A stretch of 26,385 nucleotides of DNA from Acidobacteriota bacterium (GTDB lineage Bacteria; Acidobacteriota; Terriglobia; Terriglobales; Acidobacteriaceae). The position numbers and the translations under genes were made by a program. The stretch covers positions 1 to 26,385 of the forward strand of contig JAJZIF010000005.1 in NCBI GenBank assembly GCA_021810735.1, read 5' to 3'. The notes below the pieces were generated by a model, which saw nothing but the letters and a program-made list of their open reading frames with translations, had not been told where the DNA came from and ran no database searches. Below are positions 1 through 7,850 of the stretch, one piece after another (the stretch's first letter is position 1; each line of letters opens with the position of its first letter).

Positions 1-559
1 AAAGACTGTGTGGAAGGAGGACGATCTCCGGCGGGATGGCCGGGACAGCGTCGTATTCGTACTGGCCGAGCGCGCAGAGGTAAATCTTGGTGAAAGTATT
101 GCACTCGGTGACGCCGCCATGGGCCAGGATCCACTCCCGCGCCTTCGCGAGAATGGGATCGTCGGCGCTCATGCCCATGAGCTTTCCGGCAAAGTAGCAT
201 TTGACCGAAAGACTGATGTTGCCGGGGCCGCCGGGATAGAGGCTCCAGCTGCCGTCTTCGTTCTGGTAGCGCAGAATCTCGGTCATGGCCCGGCGCAGCT
301 TGCCTGCGTCCCCGGTGCCAAGGAGGGTGTGGAGAAAGATATAGTCAGCCTCAAGCATGGCGTCGGCTTCGAGTTCGCCGCACCACCAGCCCTCTGCATC
401 CTGGAGCGAGAAGAGGTGATTCCTGGCGCGTTCAATCGCAGCCTTGACGTCCTGCAGCGCCGCATCGAGGCGGCCGAATTTTAACTTAGAGGAACTAGGG
501 GCAGTTCCGGCGGTTGGTGTGCCCTGCCGACCGTCTTTTGCCGTCTGTGAAGTACTCAT
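1..559 (-). CDS. shc: Squalene-hopene cyclase, N-terminal part (cut by window edge)
   Basis: The frame from an ATG at 557-559 stays open for 186 codons to the window start, so only the N-terminal part is present. Squalene-hopene cyclases fold squalene into pentacyclic hopene at the membrane, the entry step to hopanoids. Visible family marks are a Q-W-type repeat at residues 53-60 (QDAEGWWC), a second at about 99-105 (QNEDGSW), the following LYPGGPGNISLSVK stretch, and PAIPPEIVLLP at 173-183. The first 25 residues are a poorly conserved Ser/Thr/Gly-rich extension. The catalytic DxDD motif would lie beyond the edge and cannot be checked. An AGGGA ribosome-binding site lies just upstream of the ATG. 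ispH ends only 39 bp upstream on the same strand, which suggests co-transcription of isoprenoid and hopanoid genes. Identification is by recognised motifs; activity is inferred. Confidence 0.9.
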   Translation of the reverse strand, partial: MSTSQTAKDGRQGTPTAGTAPSSSKLKFGRLDAALQDVKAAIERARNHLFSLQDAEGWWCGELEADAMLEADYIFLHTLLGTGDAGKLRRAMTEILRYQNEDGSWSLYPGGPGNISLSVKCYFAGKLMGMSADDPILAKAREWILAHGGVTECNTFTKIYLCALGQYEYDAVPAIPPEIVLLPHSL

Positions 560-598
560 GCTTCCCTGGGTGCCTTCCGAAAGAAGTCTGAAACTGCG

Positions 599-1615
599 TT
601 AGACCGCCGCGGGAGCCGATGGAGCCGCCTGGATCGCCTGCACGATTTCCGGTGGCAGACCAAACCGGACGTTCTCCGGCATCACTTCTACTTCTTCCAC
701 CTGACCGAAGCCCTTGGAGCGCAGGAAGGCAATTACGTCTTCGACGAGCACTTCCGGCGCTGAAGCACCGGCCGTGACAGCGACCGTGGAGACGTCTTGC
801 AGCCAGGCGAGATCGATCGCCTTTGAGTTGTCGATTAAAAAGCCCTTCGTCCCGAGATTGCGCGAGACTTCGACGAGGCGATTGGAATTCGAGCTGTTGT
901 TGGAGCCTACCACCAGAACCAGGTCCGCCGAATGGGCCACATTCTTGACGGCGACCTGACGATTTTCCGTGGCGTAGCAAATATCCTGCGAGTGCGGCCC
1001 GACGATGTTGGGGAACTTGTGCTTGAGCGCGTCGATGATGTCGCGAGCTTCGTCGAGCGAAAGCGTGGTCTGCGTGAGGTAGGCGACGCGGTCTGGGTCG
1101 GGAATTTCGAGCGCAGCCACCTCAGCAGCGCTGGAAACGACGGTGGTGGCATCGGGCGCTTCGCCGAGCGTGCCTTCAATTTCGTCGTGGTCGCGATGAC
1201 CGATGAGGATCAGCGAATAGCCCTGCCTGGCAAACTTGACTGCCTCCACATGCACCTTGGTGACGAGCGGGCAGGTGGCGTCAATGACCCGCAGCTTGCG
1301 GTCCTTGGACTGCTGGCGCACAGCCGGAGAAACGCCATGTGCGCTGTAGATGACGCGGCTGCCCTGGGGCACCTGATCGATGTCTTCGACGAAGATGGCG
1401 CCTTTTTCCGCCAGTTCGTTGACCACAAAACGATTGTGAACGATCTCCTTGCGCACGTAGATGGGCGCACCGAAGGTTTCGAGCGCGATTCGTACGATAT
1501 CAATGGCGCGGACGACGCCCGCGCAGAAACCACGGGGCTTTAGCAGGAGCACTTTGCGTTCCTGAGCATTATCGCGGACGGCGCTGGAGGAGAGCGAATC
1601 AGTGTGTACGGTCAC
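599..1615 (-). CDS. ispH: 4-hydroxy-3-methylbut-2-enyl diphosphate reductase (IspH/LytB)
   Basis: Last enzyme of the MEP pathway: an iron-sulfur protein that reduces HMBPP to IPP and DMAPP in the cytoplasm. The 338 residues match the family length. The three cluster cysteines are present: Cys31 in PRGFCAGV, Cys115 in DATCPLV and Cys213 in CYATENRQ. Substrate-binding motifs are also visible: IVHNRFVV (58-65), SAHGVSP (91-97), HRDHDEIEGT (140-149), SNNSSNS and TAGASAPE. The start is a GTG at 1613-1615. No spaced Shine-Dalgarno is visible, but a TATACT box lies only 6 nt upstream, so the message may be leaderless. shc follows 39 bp downstream, coupling precursor supply with hopanoid synthesis. 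The C-terminus has a short Ala/Pro-rich tail. Confidence 0.96.
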   Translation of the reverse strand: MTVHTDSLSSSAVRDNAQERKVLLLKPRGFCAGVVRAIDIVRIALETFGAPIYVRKEIVHNRFVVNELAEKGAIFVEDIDQVPQGSRVIYSAHGVSPAVRQQSKDRKLRVIDATCPLVTKVHVEAVKFARQGYSLILIGHRDHDEIEGTLGEAPDATTVVSSAAEVAALEIPDPDRVAYLTQTTLSLDEARDIIDALKHKFPNIVGPHSQDICYATENRQVAVKNVAHSADLVLVVGSNNSSNSNRLVEVSRNLGTKGFLIDNSKAIDLAWLQDVSTVAVTAGASAPEVLVEDVIAFLRSKGFGQVEEVEVMPENVRFGLPPEIVQAIQAAPSAPAAV

Positions 1616-1621
1616 CCTGTA

Positions 1622-1627
1622 AGTATA
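1622..1627 (-). promoter_or_regulatory. Candidate -10 element of ispH, implying a leaderless transcript
   Basis: On the minus strand the sequence TATACT ends 6 nt before the GTG start of ispH, so initiation at the usual distance would fall at or next to the start codon. No ribosome-binding site with normal spacing is visible. A -35 match is weak (ATGCCA with a 19-nt spacer). The match to the consensus -10 is 5 of 6; everything else is inference. Confidence 0.4.
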
Positions 1628-1741
1628 TCGTGGAGGGTCGTTTTTATGGCATTTTTCGGCATTTTCCGGGTTGCCTGAAGAGGCAAATTATCGCACTGAC
1701 TCTTCTTGATTCAGCTGACGATCAACGCACCCGGAAAATGA

Positions 1742-1972
1742 TTGGAGAGAGCGTTGATTCATCATGGACTTGTGGGCGACTTGCGTCAGCTCGATCGAAG
1801 TGAGAGCATCCCTGCCATCGCTGCTCCAGAAAAGGAATTGCCTCGATCTCGGAATTATGCCCTGTCAGGGTGGGGAACAATGGTTGGAATTGTCATTGTC
1901 GTCCTCCTGATTTTCTATGCGGGCAACCACCCCCCCACAGTCTTTCAGGCGAAGCTCTCAAGTTCCTTTTAA
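1742..1972 (+). CDS. Possible small single-pass membrane protein (doubtful)
   Basis: The 465-bp space between ispH and infB contains one open frame of 76 codons starting at TTG. It has an in-frame ATG at 1880-1882 preceded by GGGGA, which would give a 30-residue peptide. From that ATG the sequence begins with a clear hydrophobic segment (MVGIVIVVLLIFYAG) followed by a short polar tail. Codon third positions are less GC-rich than in neighbouring genes, which argues against strong coding selection. I recognise no family. If real it would be a membrane peptide or membrane-anchored protein; it may equally be chance. Apart from this frame the gap holds the ispH -10, a short hairpin at 1671-1686 and the infB terminator. 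Confidence 0.28.
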   Translation: MERALIHHGLVGDLRQLDRSESIPAIAAPEKELPRSRNYALSGWGTMVGIVIVVLLIFYAGNHPPTVFQAKLSSSF

Positions 1973-2032
1973 GCTCTTGATTCTGTTGAAATTTCCTTTG
2001 TGTCGACCCCTCAGAGCCAATGGCAAAATAGC

Positions 2033-2059
2033 AAAGGCCCCGGTGCGTGACCGGGGCCT
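2033..2059 (-). terminator. Rho-independent-type terminator of infB
   Basis: Positions 2035-2044 and 2050-2059 form a perfect 10-bp, GC-rich stem (core GGCCCCGGT/ACCGGGGCC) with a 5-nt loop, 22 nt after the infB stop codon. On the minus strand the stem is followed by a broken T-rich stretch (TTTGCTATTTT), so termination in the infB direction is the better fit. Confidence 0.75.
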
Positions 2060-2080
2060 AGTGTTTCCAGAAGATTGCGG

Positions 2081-5000
2081 TTAGCGTGCCGTGAGTTCGG
2101 CGGCGACGCGCTCGGTGACGAAGGCTTCAACGGTATCGCCGACCTGGATGTCGACGGTGTTGAGCCCGACGCCGCACTCCATGCCGTTGGTAACCTCCTT
2201 CACGTCATCTTTGAATCGCTTGAGCGAAGTCAGCTTGCCCTTGAAGACCTGCTCGCCGTCGCGCATGAGGCGAATGTCCGCGTCGCGCCGGAGAACACCA
2301 TCGGTAACGCGGCAGCCGGCGATCGTACCCACCTTGGGAATGCGGAAGACGTTGAGGACTTCTGCGCGGCCCAGGTAGTTCTCCTTGAAGACGGGTTCGA
2401 GGAGACCGAGCATGGCCTTGTGAATCTCGTCCTGCAGCTCGTAAATGATAGAGTGCAGGCGGATCTCGACGTTCTCCTGCTCGGCAAGGTCGGCAGCTTT
2501 GCGCTCCGGCCGCACATTGAAGCCAATGATAATGGCGTTTGATGCGGAGGCGAGGAGCACATCACTCTCAGTGATGGCGCCGACGCCGGACCGGATGACC
2601 TTGATGCGCACCTTTTCGGTGGACATCTTCTGAAGCGAGTCGGCGAGGACTTCGACCGAACCGGTGACGTCGCCCTTGAGGATGAGCGGAAGCTCTTTGA
2701 CGCCGGCCTGCTTGATCTGCTCGGCCAGGCCTTCGAGCGAGACGCGGGACGACTTGGCAAGCTGGGCTTCGCGCTCCTTCATCTTCCGGTACTGAGCGAT
2801 GCCCTTGGCCTTGTCGCGGTCGGCGACCACCAGGAAGGTATCGCCGGCATCAGGCATGCTTTCGAGGCCGAGAATTTCGACCGGGGTGGATGGGCCCGCA
2901 TCCTCGATGGCGCGTCCGCGATCGTCAAACATGGCGCGGATCTTGCCAAAGGTATTGCCGACAATGAAGCTGTCCTGCGCGCGGAGGGTACCGTTCTGGA
3001 CGAGCACGGTGGCCACGGCGCCGCGGCCGCGATCGAGCTTGGCCTCGATGACGGTGCCGACGGCGGAGCGTCCGGGTTGAGCCTTGAGGTTGCCGAGGTC
3101 GGCGACCAGGCAGATCATTTCGAGCAGCAGATCGAGATTGAGCCGCTGTTTGGCCGAGACGTCCACGAAGACGGTATTGCCGCCCCAGGCTTCCGGCACG
3201 AGGCCGCGATCGCCGAGCTGTTTCTTGACGCGGTCGGGCTGGGCATCGGGCTTGTCGATCTTGTTCACGGCCACGATGATGGGCACGCCCGCAGCCTTGG
3301 CGTGATCAATGGCTTCCACGGTCTGCGGCATGACGCCGTCATCGGCAGCGACCACCACGACGACAATGTCAGTGACCTTGGCGCCGCGGGCACGCATGCG
3401 AGTAAAGGCTTCGTGGCCAGGCGTATCGAGGAAGACGATTTCGCGGCCGAAGGCGGGCGAATCGGGCTTGCCGATGCGCACCTTGTAAGCGCCGATGTGC
3501 TGGGTGATGCCACCGGCCTCTCCGCCGGCTACGTCGGTTTCGCGAATGGCGTCGAGCAGCGAAGTCTTGCCGTGGTCGACGTGGCCCATGACTGTGACAA
3601 CCGGAGGACGCGTGAGTTCGAGCTCGTCAGGATTCTCCTGCGCGAGCATGCTCTCAAGCGCTTCGTTGGCCAGCTCGTCTTCGAAGCTGATGAACTGTGT
3701 GTCGGCGCCGAACTGGCGGGCGACATCCTTGACGAGGTCGGCATCGAGGGACTGGTTGACGGTGACCATGACGCCACGCATGAGCAGCGTTGCGATGAGA
3801 TCTTTGCCGCGAACGCCGAGTTTTTCAGCCAGATCCTTGACGCTGATGCCCTCTGTCACGGTGATGGTGCGCGTGATGGGCAGGGGCTCGGCAGGAACCT
3901 GCGCTCCGCCGAAACGGGATGGCGGAGCAAAGCCCTTCATCGGGCCTTCTTTGGTCTTCGGGTACTGATCGCTGCGTCCGCGGCGTGGCGCACCGGGGCG
4001 TTGCGCACGCGGAGCTTCACCGGGGGGCGGCACAAGGCCAGCCGCACCCATGCCCGGGCGCGGCCCGTTGAATCCACCGCCGGGACGCTGGCCGAAGCCG
4101 GGACGTGGGCCACCAAAACCGGGACGGCCGCCGGGGCCGCCGGGCTGGCTGCGAGTGGGATGCATCGGGCGTCGGCCGCCAGGGCCGGATTGCGGGCGCT
4201 GGCCGGGGCCACCCGGACGGCGATCGAAAATGGGTTTGCCGCGCTGAATGCCGCCAGGACTGGAAGCCGGGGGCGCCGCGGCCGCACGAGGCGGCGCCGT
4301 GTAGACCGGACGCGGTCCAGTTTGCGGCATAATGACGCGGCGTTGAGGCGCAGCTGGAGCCGCAGGGGCAGCAGGCTTTGGCGCTTCCTCCACTGCCACC
4401 GGCGCAGCTTCAGGTTCTACGGGAGCTAAAGGTGCAACTGGTGCTGCGGGCAACTGGGGCGCGGCAGAAGCAGCGGCAGGAGCAGCGGCAACAGGAACTG
4501 GTGCGGACGGCTTTTCCGCCACCGGCGGAGCGGGCGCTGGAGCAGCAGCCGGAACGGCTGGCGACTTAATGGGAACTGGGATTTCCGGAGCGCCGCCGAG
4601 GGGTGACCTGGGCTCCTGCTGCGCAGGCGGCTGCAGTGGCGGAGGAGCAGCCACTACTGCCCGCACTGGCGGCTTTGAAGCGATCGCCGGCTTGACCGGG
4701 GGCGGAGCAATGACGTTGGGTGCCTGGCGAGGCTGGGGAACAATGCGGCGCGGAGCCGGCTTCTGCGGTGCAGCGGCCGAAGCCGAAGCTCTGGAAGCCC
4801 CGGGTGCTGTCGAACGTGGCGGAGCAGGCGGGCGAGCGACTACGGGCCTGGCTGCTGCCGGGGTGGAGGGTGAGGCGGGGTGCGCAGCTCGCGCCACAAC
4901 CGACTCCTGCTCCTTCCGCTCCTGTATGGCTTTCAACACGTCTCCAGGCTTGGAAACACGCGACCAGTCAATTTTCGGCTTCGGCTCTTCCTGCCGCTGC

Positions 5001-5188
5001 GCCGCCGTCTGTGAAGCTCCGCGGCCGCCGCGCCGGATATAGGCGCGCACACGCTCCGCCTCGTCCAGCTCAATGGAGCTGGAGTGCGTCTTTTTCTCGG
5101 TTACTCCGCATTCTTTCAGCGCATCCAGAATGGCTCTACTCTTTACTTCCAGTTCACGCGCTAGATCGTTGATTCGAACTTTACTCAT
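2081..5188 (-). CDS. infB: Translation initiation factor IF-2
   Basis: GTPase that brings initiator fMet-tRNA to the 30S subunit and promotes subunit joining. The 1,035 residues exceed the E. coli protein (890). An IF2 N-terminal domain occupies about residues 1-52. A long low-complexity Pro/Ala/Gly/Arg linker runs from about 60 to 430, with PGGPG- and RPG-type repeats in its second half. A second IF2 N-like domain follows at about 440-495. The G domain has GHVDHGKT (545-552), DTPGHEA (598-604) and NKID (652-655), and domains II, III and the tRNA-binding C-terminal domain follow. The ATG is preceded by AAGGGG. It lies 157 bp downstream of nusA in the classic rimP-nusA-infB order; rbfA and truB, common next partners, are absent here. 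A terminator follows. Confidence 0.97.
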   Translation of the reverse strand: MSKVRINDLARELEVKSRAILDALKECGVTEKKTHSSSIELDEAERVRAYIRRGGRGASQTAAQRQEEPKPKIDWSRVSKPGDVLKAIQERKEQESVVARAAHPASPSTPAAARPVVARPPAPPRSTAPGASRASASAAAPQKPAPRRIVPQPRQAPNVIAPPPVKPAIASKPPVRAVVAAPPPLQPPAQQEPRSPLGGAPEIPVPIKSPAVPAAAPAPAPPVAEKPSAPVPVAAAPAAASAAPQLPAAPVAPLAPVEPEAAPVAVEEAPKPAAPAAPAAPQRRVIMPQTGPRPVYTAPPRAAAAPPASSPGGIQRGKPIFDRRPGGPGQRPQSGPGGRRPMHPTRSQPGGPGGRPGFGGPRPGFGQRPGGGFNGPRPGMGAAGLVPPPGEAPRAQRPGAPRRGRSDQYPKTKEGPMKGFAPPSRFGGAQVPAEPLPITRTITVTEGISVKDLAEKLGVRGKDLIATLLMRGVMVTVNQSLDADLVKDVARQFGADTQFISFEDELANEALESMLAQENPDELELTRPPVVTVMGHVDHGKTSLLDAIRETDVAGGEAGGITQHIGAYKVRIGKPDSPAFGREIVFLDTPGHEAFTRMRARGAKVTDIVVVVVAADDGVMPQTVEAIDHAKAAGVPIIVAVNKIDKPDAQPDRVKKQLGDRGLVPEAWGGNTVFVDVSAKQRLNLDLLLEMICLVADLGNLKAQPGRSAVGTVIEAKLDRGRGAVATVLVQNGTLRAQDSFIVGNTFGKIRAMFDDRGRAIEDAGPSTPVEILGLESMPDAGDTFLVVADRDKAKGIAQYRKMKEREAQLAKSSRVSLEGLAEQIKQAGVKELPLILKGDVTGSVEVLADSLQKMSTEKVRIKVIRSGVGAITESDVLLASASNAIIIGFNVRPERKAADLAEQENVEIRLHSIIYELQDEIHKAMLGLLEPVFKENYLGRAEVLNVFRIPKVGTIAGCRVTDGVLRRDADIRLMRDGEQVFKGKLTSLKRFKDDVKEVTNGMECGVGLNTVDIQVGDTVEAFVTERVAAELTAR

Positions 5189-5345
5189 CCGCCCCTTAGT
5201 CTTCCGCAGCTTAGCCCACGCACTCAGAACGTCATAGATAACCTCTCGAACGCGGGATTGCCTTTGTCTATTATCCCCGGATTTGCGACGAATTGCTCGC
5301 TCATCTCAGAGATACCCATGCAGCTCTGCAACGGGAACGGGCGCA

Positions 5346-7004
5346 TTACGCACCCTTTCCCCCTTCCGTCTCTGTCTCTGCCGTATCGGCAAATGCTTCT
5401 TCTTCCACTTCGCCGGCAGCCACACCCTTGGCATGCCGCTGGTGCCGGGCGATGGTGCGGCTCGTATCCTCGGCGCCGGCAGACATCGGCTCAGCGCCAT
5501 CGGCATCCATCGCGGAGCCGGACTCGGTGAATGCGGCGATCGCCTCCTCGGCGATTTCGTTATGGATGACGCCGGAGCTATCCTCGGGCTCGAATTCCTG
5601 GCCGGCCTGCGTGAAATCCTGCTGGAGCGCCGCGATTTCTTCAGCAGCCTGCGCGTCGGCCTGCGCTTCCAGCTGCGTGACATCCTCCGCGGCGGGTTCA
5701 ACTGGAGCAGACGCCGGACGCTCTTCGCCGGGCTCATATTGACCGAAGTAGTGGCGGACGGCGACGCTGATCTTCTCGAGCGTCTTTTCGCCAATACCCG
5801 GAATTTCTTCCAGCTGCTCGGGAGTCATATCCGCAAGCGCCTCGACGCTGGTGACGCCGGCAGCAACAAGCTTCTGAATGATGGACTCGCCGAGTTCCTT
5901 GACTTCCTCGATGGCAGTCGCCGTACCAGCGAAGCCGGCCATCTGCTGTTCGAGCTCCTGTCGCTTCTCTTCTTCGCTCTTGATGTCGATCTTCCAGCCG
6001 AGCAGCTTGGCTGCAAGGCGGACATTCTGCCCCTTCTTGCCGATCGCCAACGAAAGCTGGGTGTCATCGACGATGACCTCGATCTGCTTTTCGGCAAGAT
6101 CAGTGATGCTGACGCGACTGACCTTGGCCGGCTGCAGTGCACGCTCGGCAAAGGTAGTGATCTCGTCACTGTACTCAATGATGTCGATTTTTTCGCCGCG
6201 CAGTTCACGAATGATGGACTGCACGCGCATGCCCTTCATGCCGACGCAGGCGCCGACGGGGTCGACATCCTTGTCGCGCGACATGACGGCGATCTTGGTG
6301 CGCTCACCGGCTTCACGGGCGATGGCGCGGATCGAAACCGTGCCGTCGTAAATCTCGGGGACCTCGCCCTGAAAGAGGCTCTGCACGAGTTCCGGCGCGG
6401 CGCGCGAAACAATGACCTGTGGACCTTTGGCGGCGCGATCGACGCGCAGCAGCACAACGCGGACGCGCTCGCCGACGGCAAACTGCTCGAGACGCGACTG
6501 CTCGCGGCGCGGCATGCGAGCCTCGGCCTTGCCGAGGTCGAAGATGACGTCCTGCATTTCGACACGCTTCACGGTCGCCGTAAGAACTTCGCCGATGCGA
6601 TGCGCGTACTCGTTGAATACCGTGTCGCGCTCGGCTTCCCGCACCTTCTGGAAGATGACCTGCTTGGCCATCTGCGCGGCGATGCGCCCGAGCACATCCG
6701 TGGGCTTGTAAAAACGAATTTCACCGCCGACCTCTACGCCGGGCGCCAGCTGGCGCGCTTCCTCAAGTGTGATCTGATTGAGGGGATCGTCAATTTCCTC
6801 GGCTGTGGCGACCACGGACTTGTAGATATAGGCGCGAATTTCGCCGGTCTCGCGATCCAGCTCGGCGCGCATGTTTTCCTGCGTCTTGTAGGACTTGCGG
6901 GTTGCCAGGGCGATCGCGTCTTCGACCGCGCTGACGACAATCTCGGGATCGATGCCTTTATCGCGGCTGAGTGCTTCAATGCTTTGGTAAAGAGGACTTG
7001 CCAT
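5346..7004 (-). CDS. nusA: Transcription termination/antitermination factor NusA
   Basis: Binds RNA polymerase and nascent RNA, stimulates pausing and intrinsic termination, and takes part in rRNA antitermination. The 552 residues contain the N-terminal polymerase-binding domain (about 1-130), an S1 domain (about 135-200, with GEVLTATVKRV), and KH1 and KH2 domains (about 230-375, including VGACVGMKGMRVQ and LSLAIGKKGQNVRLA). A helix-hairpin-helix segment follows near 385-445 (EEIPGIGEKTLEKI), then an acidic, Ala/Glu-rich tail. The HhH region is a single unit rather than the two acidic repeats of E. coli. Its position between rimP and infB supports the call. Two hairpins precede it in the rimP-nusA space, and the ATG has only a weak GAGAG-type ribosome-binding site. 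A longer antisense frame over this gene is a shadow. Confidence 0.97.
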   Translation of the reverse strand: MASPLYQSIEALSRDKGIDPEIVVSAVEDAIALATRKSYKTQENMRAELDRETGEIRAYIYKSVVATAEEIDDPLNQITLEEARQLAPGVEVGGEIRFYKPTDVLGRIAAQMAKQVIFQKVREAERDTVFNEYAHRIGEVLTATVKRVEMQDVIFDLGKAEARMPRREQSRLEQFAVGERVRVVLLRVDRAAKGPQVIVSRAAPELVQSLFQGEVPEIYDGTVSIRAIAREAGERTKIAVMSRDKDVDPVGACVGMKGMRVQSIIRELRGEKIDIIEYSDEITTFAERALQPAKVSRVSITDLAEKQIEVIVDDTQLSLAIGKKGQNVRLAAKLLGWKIDIKSEEEKRQELEQQMAGFAGTATAIEEVKELGESIIQKLVAAGVTSVEALADMTPEQLEEIPGIGEKTLEKISVAVRHYFGQYEPGEERPASAPVEPAAEDVTQLEAQADAQAAEEIAALQQDFTQAGQEFEPEDSSGVIHNEIAEEAIAAFTESGSAMDADGAEPMSAGAEDTSRTIARHQRHAKGVAAGEVEEEAFADTAETETEGGKGA

Positions 7005-7023
7005 GCGTTTCTCTCAATTCATT

Positions 7024-7080
7024 CAGCAGATACTGCTGCGTTGCTGTCTGTGACGGGCCGCACTCGCGGCGCGTCACAGA
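7024..7080 (-). promoter_or_regulatory. Two strong hairpins between rimP and nusA
   Basis: The 79-bp gap after rimP is mostly inverted repeat. The first, 7047-7080, pairs nine outer bases (TCTGTGACG with CGTCACAGA), then after one mismatch five more (GCCGC/GCGGC) around a 4-nt loop. The second, 7024-7038, is a perfect 6-bp stem (CAGCAG/CTGCTG) with a 3-nt loop. No T-run follows either on the minus strand. They therefore look more like processing, pausing or leader structures than full terminators. Function is not established. Confidence 0.55.
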
Positions 7081-7083
7081 TGC

Positions 7084-7674
7084 TTACAATTCCGGAACCA
7101 GGTTCGCCTTTTCGACGTTGGCCAGATCGATCTGAATGGCCGCCTCGACCGCCTTCTTCTGCTTTCCCTTGCCTTGCTTGCTTGCCGTAAGGTCCAGGCT
7201 GAGAATGTTGTCCTCGATCCTGGTGAGCCTGCCCTGCCAGTGCCGGTTGCCGTTGACCGGTTCAAAGGTCCGAATCTTGACCAGGCTGCCGGCAAACCGT
7301 TCGAAATCAGCCCGCCCCGTCAAACGCCGATCAAGGCCCGGAGATGAAACTTCCAACGTGTATTCCGCCGTGCCTGGAATCAGGTCTTCCACATCGAGCA
7401 GCGCACCAAAGTCGGCGCTGAAAGCCTGGCAGTCTTCATGTGTAATGCCTGCCAGATGTTCCGGATTCACGCTGCCGGGCAGAGGCTCGGGTACTGCTCC
7501 TTCCGACTTCAGCCTGTCGGCCAGTTTGGCGCGACCAGCGGCATTCTTCTCGATAAAGATGCGCAGCAGACGGTGCTTCGCTCCGCCCTGGAACTCGATA
7601 TCGACGACATCGAGGCCATGCGAAGTGGCGACGCGCTGAGCCGCCAAGCGAATCTGATCGAGATCAAAGGCCAT
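7084..7674 (-). CDS. rimP: Ribosome maturation factor RimP
   Basis: Cytoplasmic factor needed for maturation of the 30S subunit. From the ATG at 7672-7674 the protein has 196 residues and begins MAFDLDQIRL, as usual for the family. Family marks are GLDVVDIEF near the N-terminus, LLRIFIE, the central ITHEDCQAFS, and YTLEVSSPGLDRRL at the end of the N-terminal domain, followed by a small SH3-like C-terminal domain (FAGSLVKIRT to the end). A Lys-rich stretch (KQGKGKQKK) lies in the C-terminal domain. A longer reading to GTG at 7710 would translate the hairpin of the leader and is rejected. No strong ribosome-binding site precedes the ATG. nusA and infB follow on the same strand. Confidence 0.92.
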   Translation of the reverse strand: MAFDLDQIRLAAQRVATSHGLDVVDIEFQGGAKHRLLRIFIEKNAAGRAKLADRLKSEGAVPEPLPGSVNPEHLAGITHEDCQAFSADFGALLDVEDLIPGTAEYTLEVSSPGLDRRLTGRADFERFAGSLVKIRTFEPVNGNRHWQGRLTRIEDNILSLDLTASKQGKGKQKKAVEAAIQIDLANVEKANLVPEL

Positions 7675-7685
7675 AACATTGCAGC

Positions 7686-7711
7686 AAATAAAAAGTGGGC
7701 TCTCGCCCACT
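7686..7711 (-). promoter_or_regulatory. rimP leader: terminator-like attenuator hairpin
   Basis: On the minus strand a perfect 7-bp stem (AGTGGGC/GCCCACT, 7705-7711 with 7694-7700) with loop GAGA runs directly into TTTTTATTT, ending 11 nt before the rimP start codon. This has every mark of an intrinsic terminator but lies before the first gene of the operon. Short terminator-like leaders before rimP are known in other bacteria (a rimP leader family exists in Rfam). Premature termination controlling rimP-nusA-infB is therefore plausible, and NusA itself stimulates such terminators. It might alternatively be the end of an unseen upstream transcript. Confidence 0.7.
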
Positions 7712-7850
7712 CCACCTCCGCGCCAAGTACTGACACGCTGGATGAACCTGTTCGCTCTTATAGATTACCGCTGCAGGGACAAAGATTCAAACGAGTTCTC
7801 CCTTCGGCACACCTGACAATGGCAATTCGCGGTGGCATGACAGGGCCTGT

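Noticed and set aside
3077..4429. 450-codon plus-strand open frame across infB
   Set aside because: Antisense to the IF-2 G domain and linker; a composition artefact of the GC-rich low-complexity region.
5283..7190. 635-codon plus-strand open frame across nusA
   Set aside because: It lies fully antisense to nusA, whose protein has unmistakable S1, KH and HhH domains. The opposite frame is kept open by high GC at third codon positions, and its translation resembles no family.
7675..7710. Upstream GTG start extending RimP by 12 residues
   Set aside because: It would translate the terminator-like hairpin and T-run, and the extension is not like RimP N-termini. The ATG at 7672-7674 gives the usual start.
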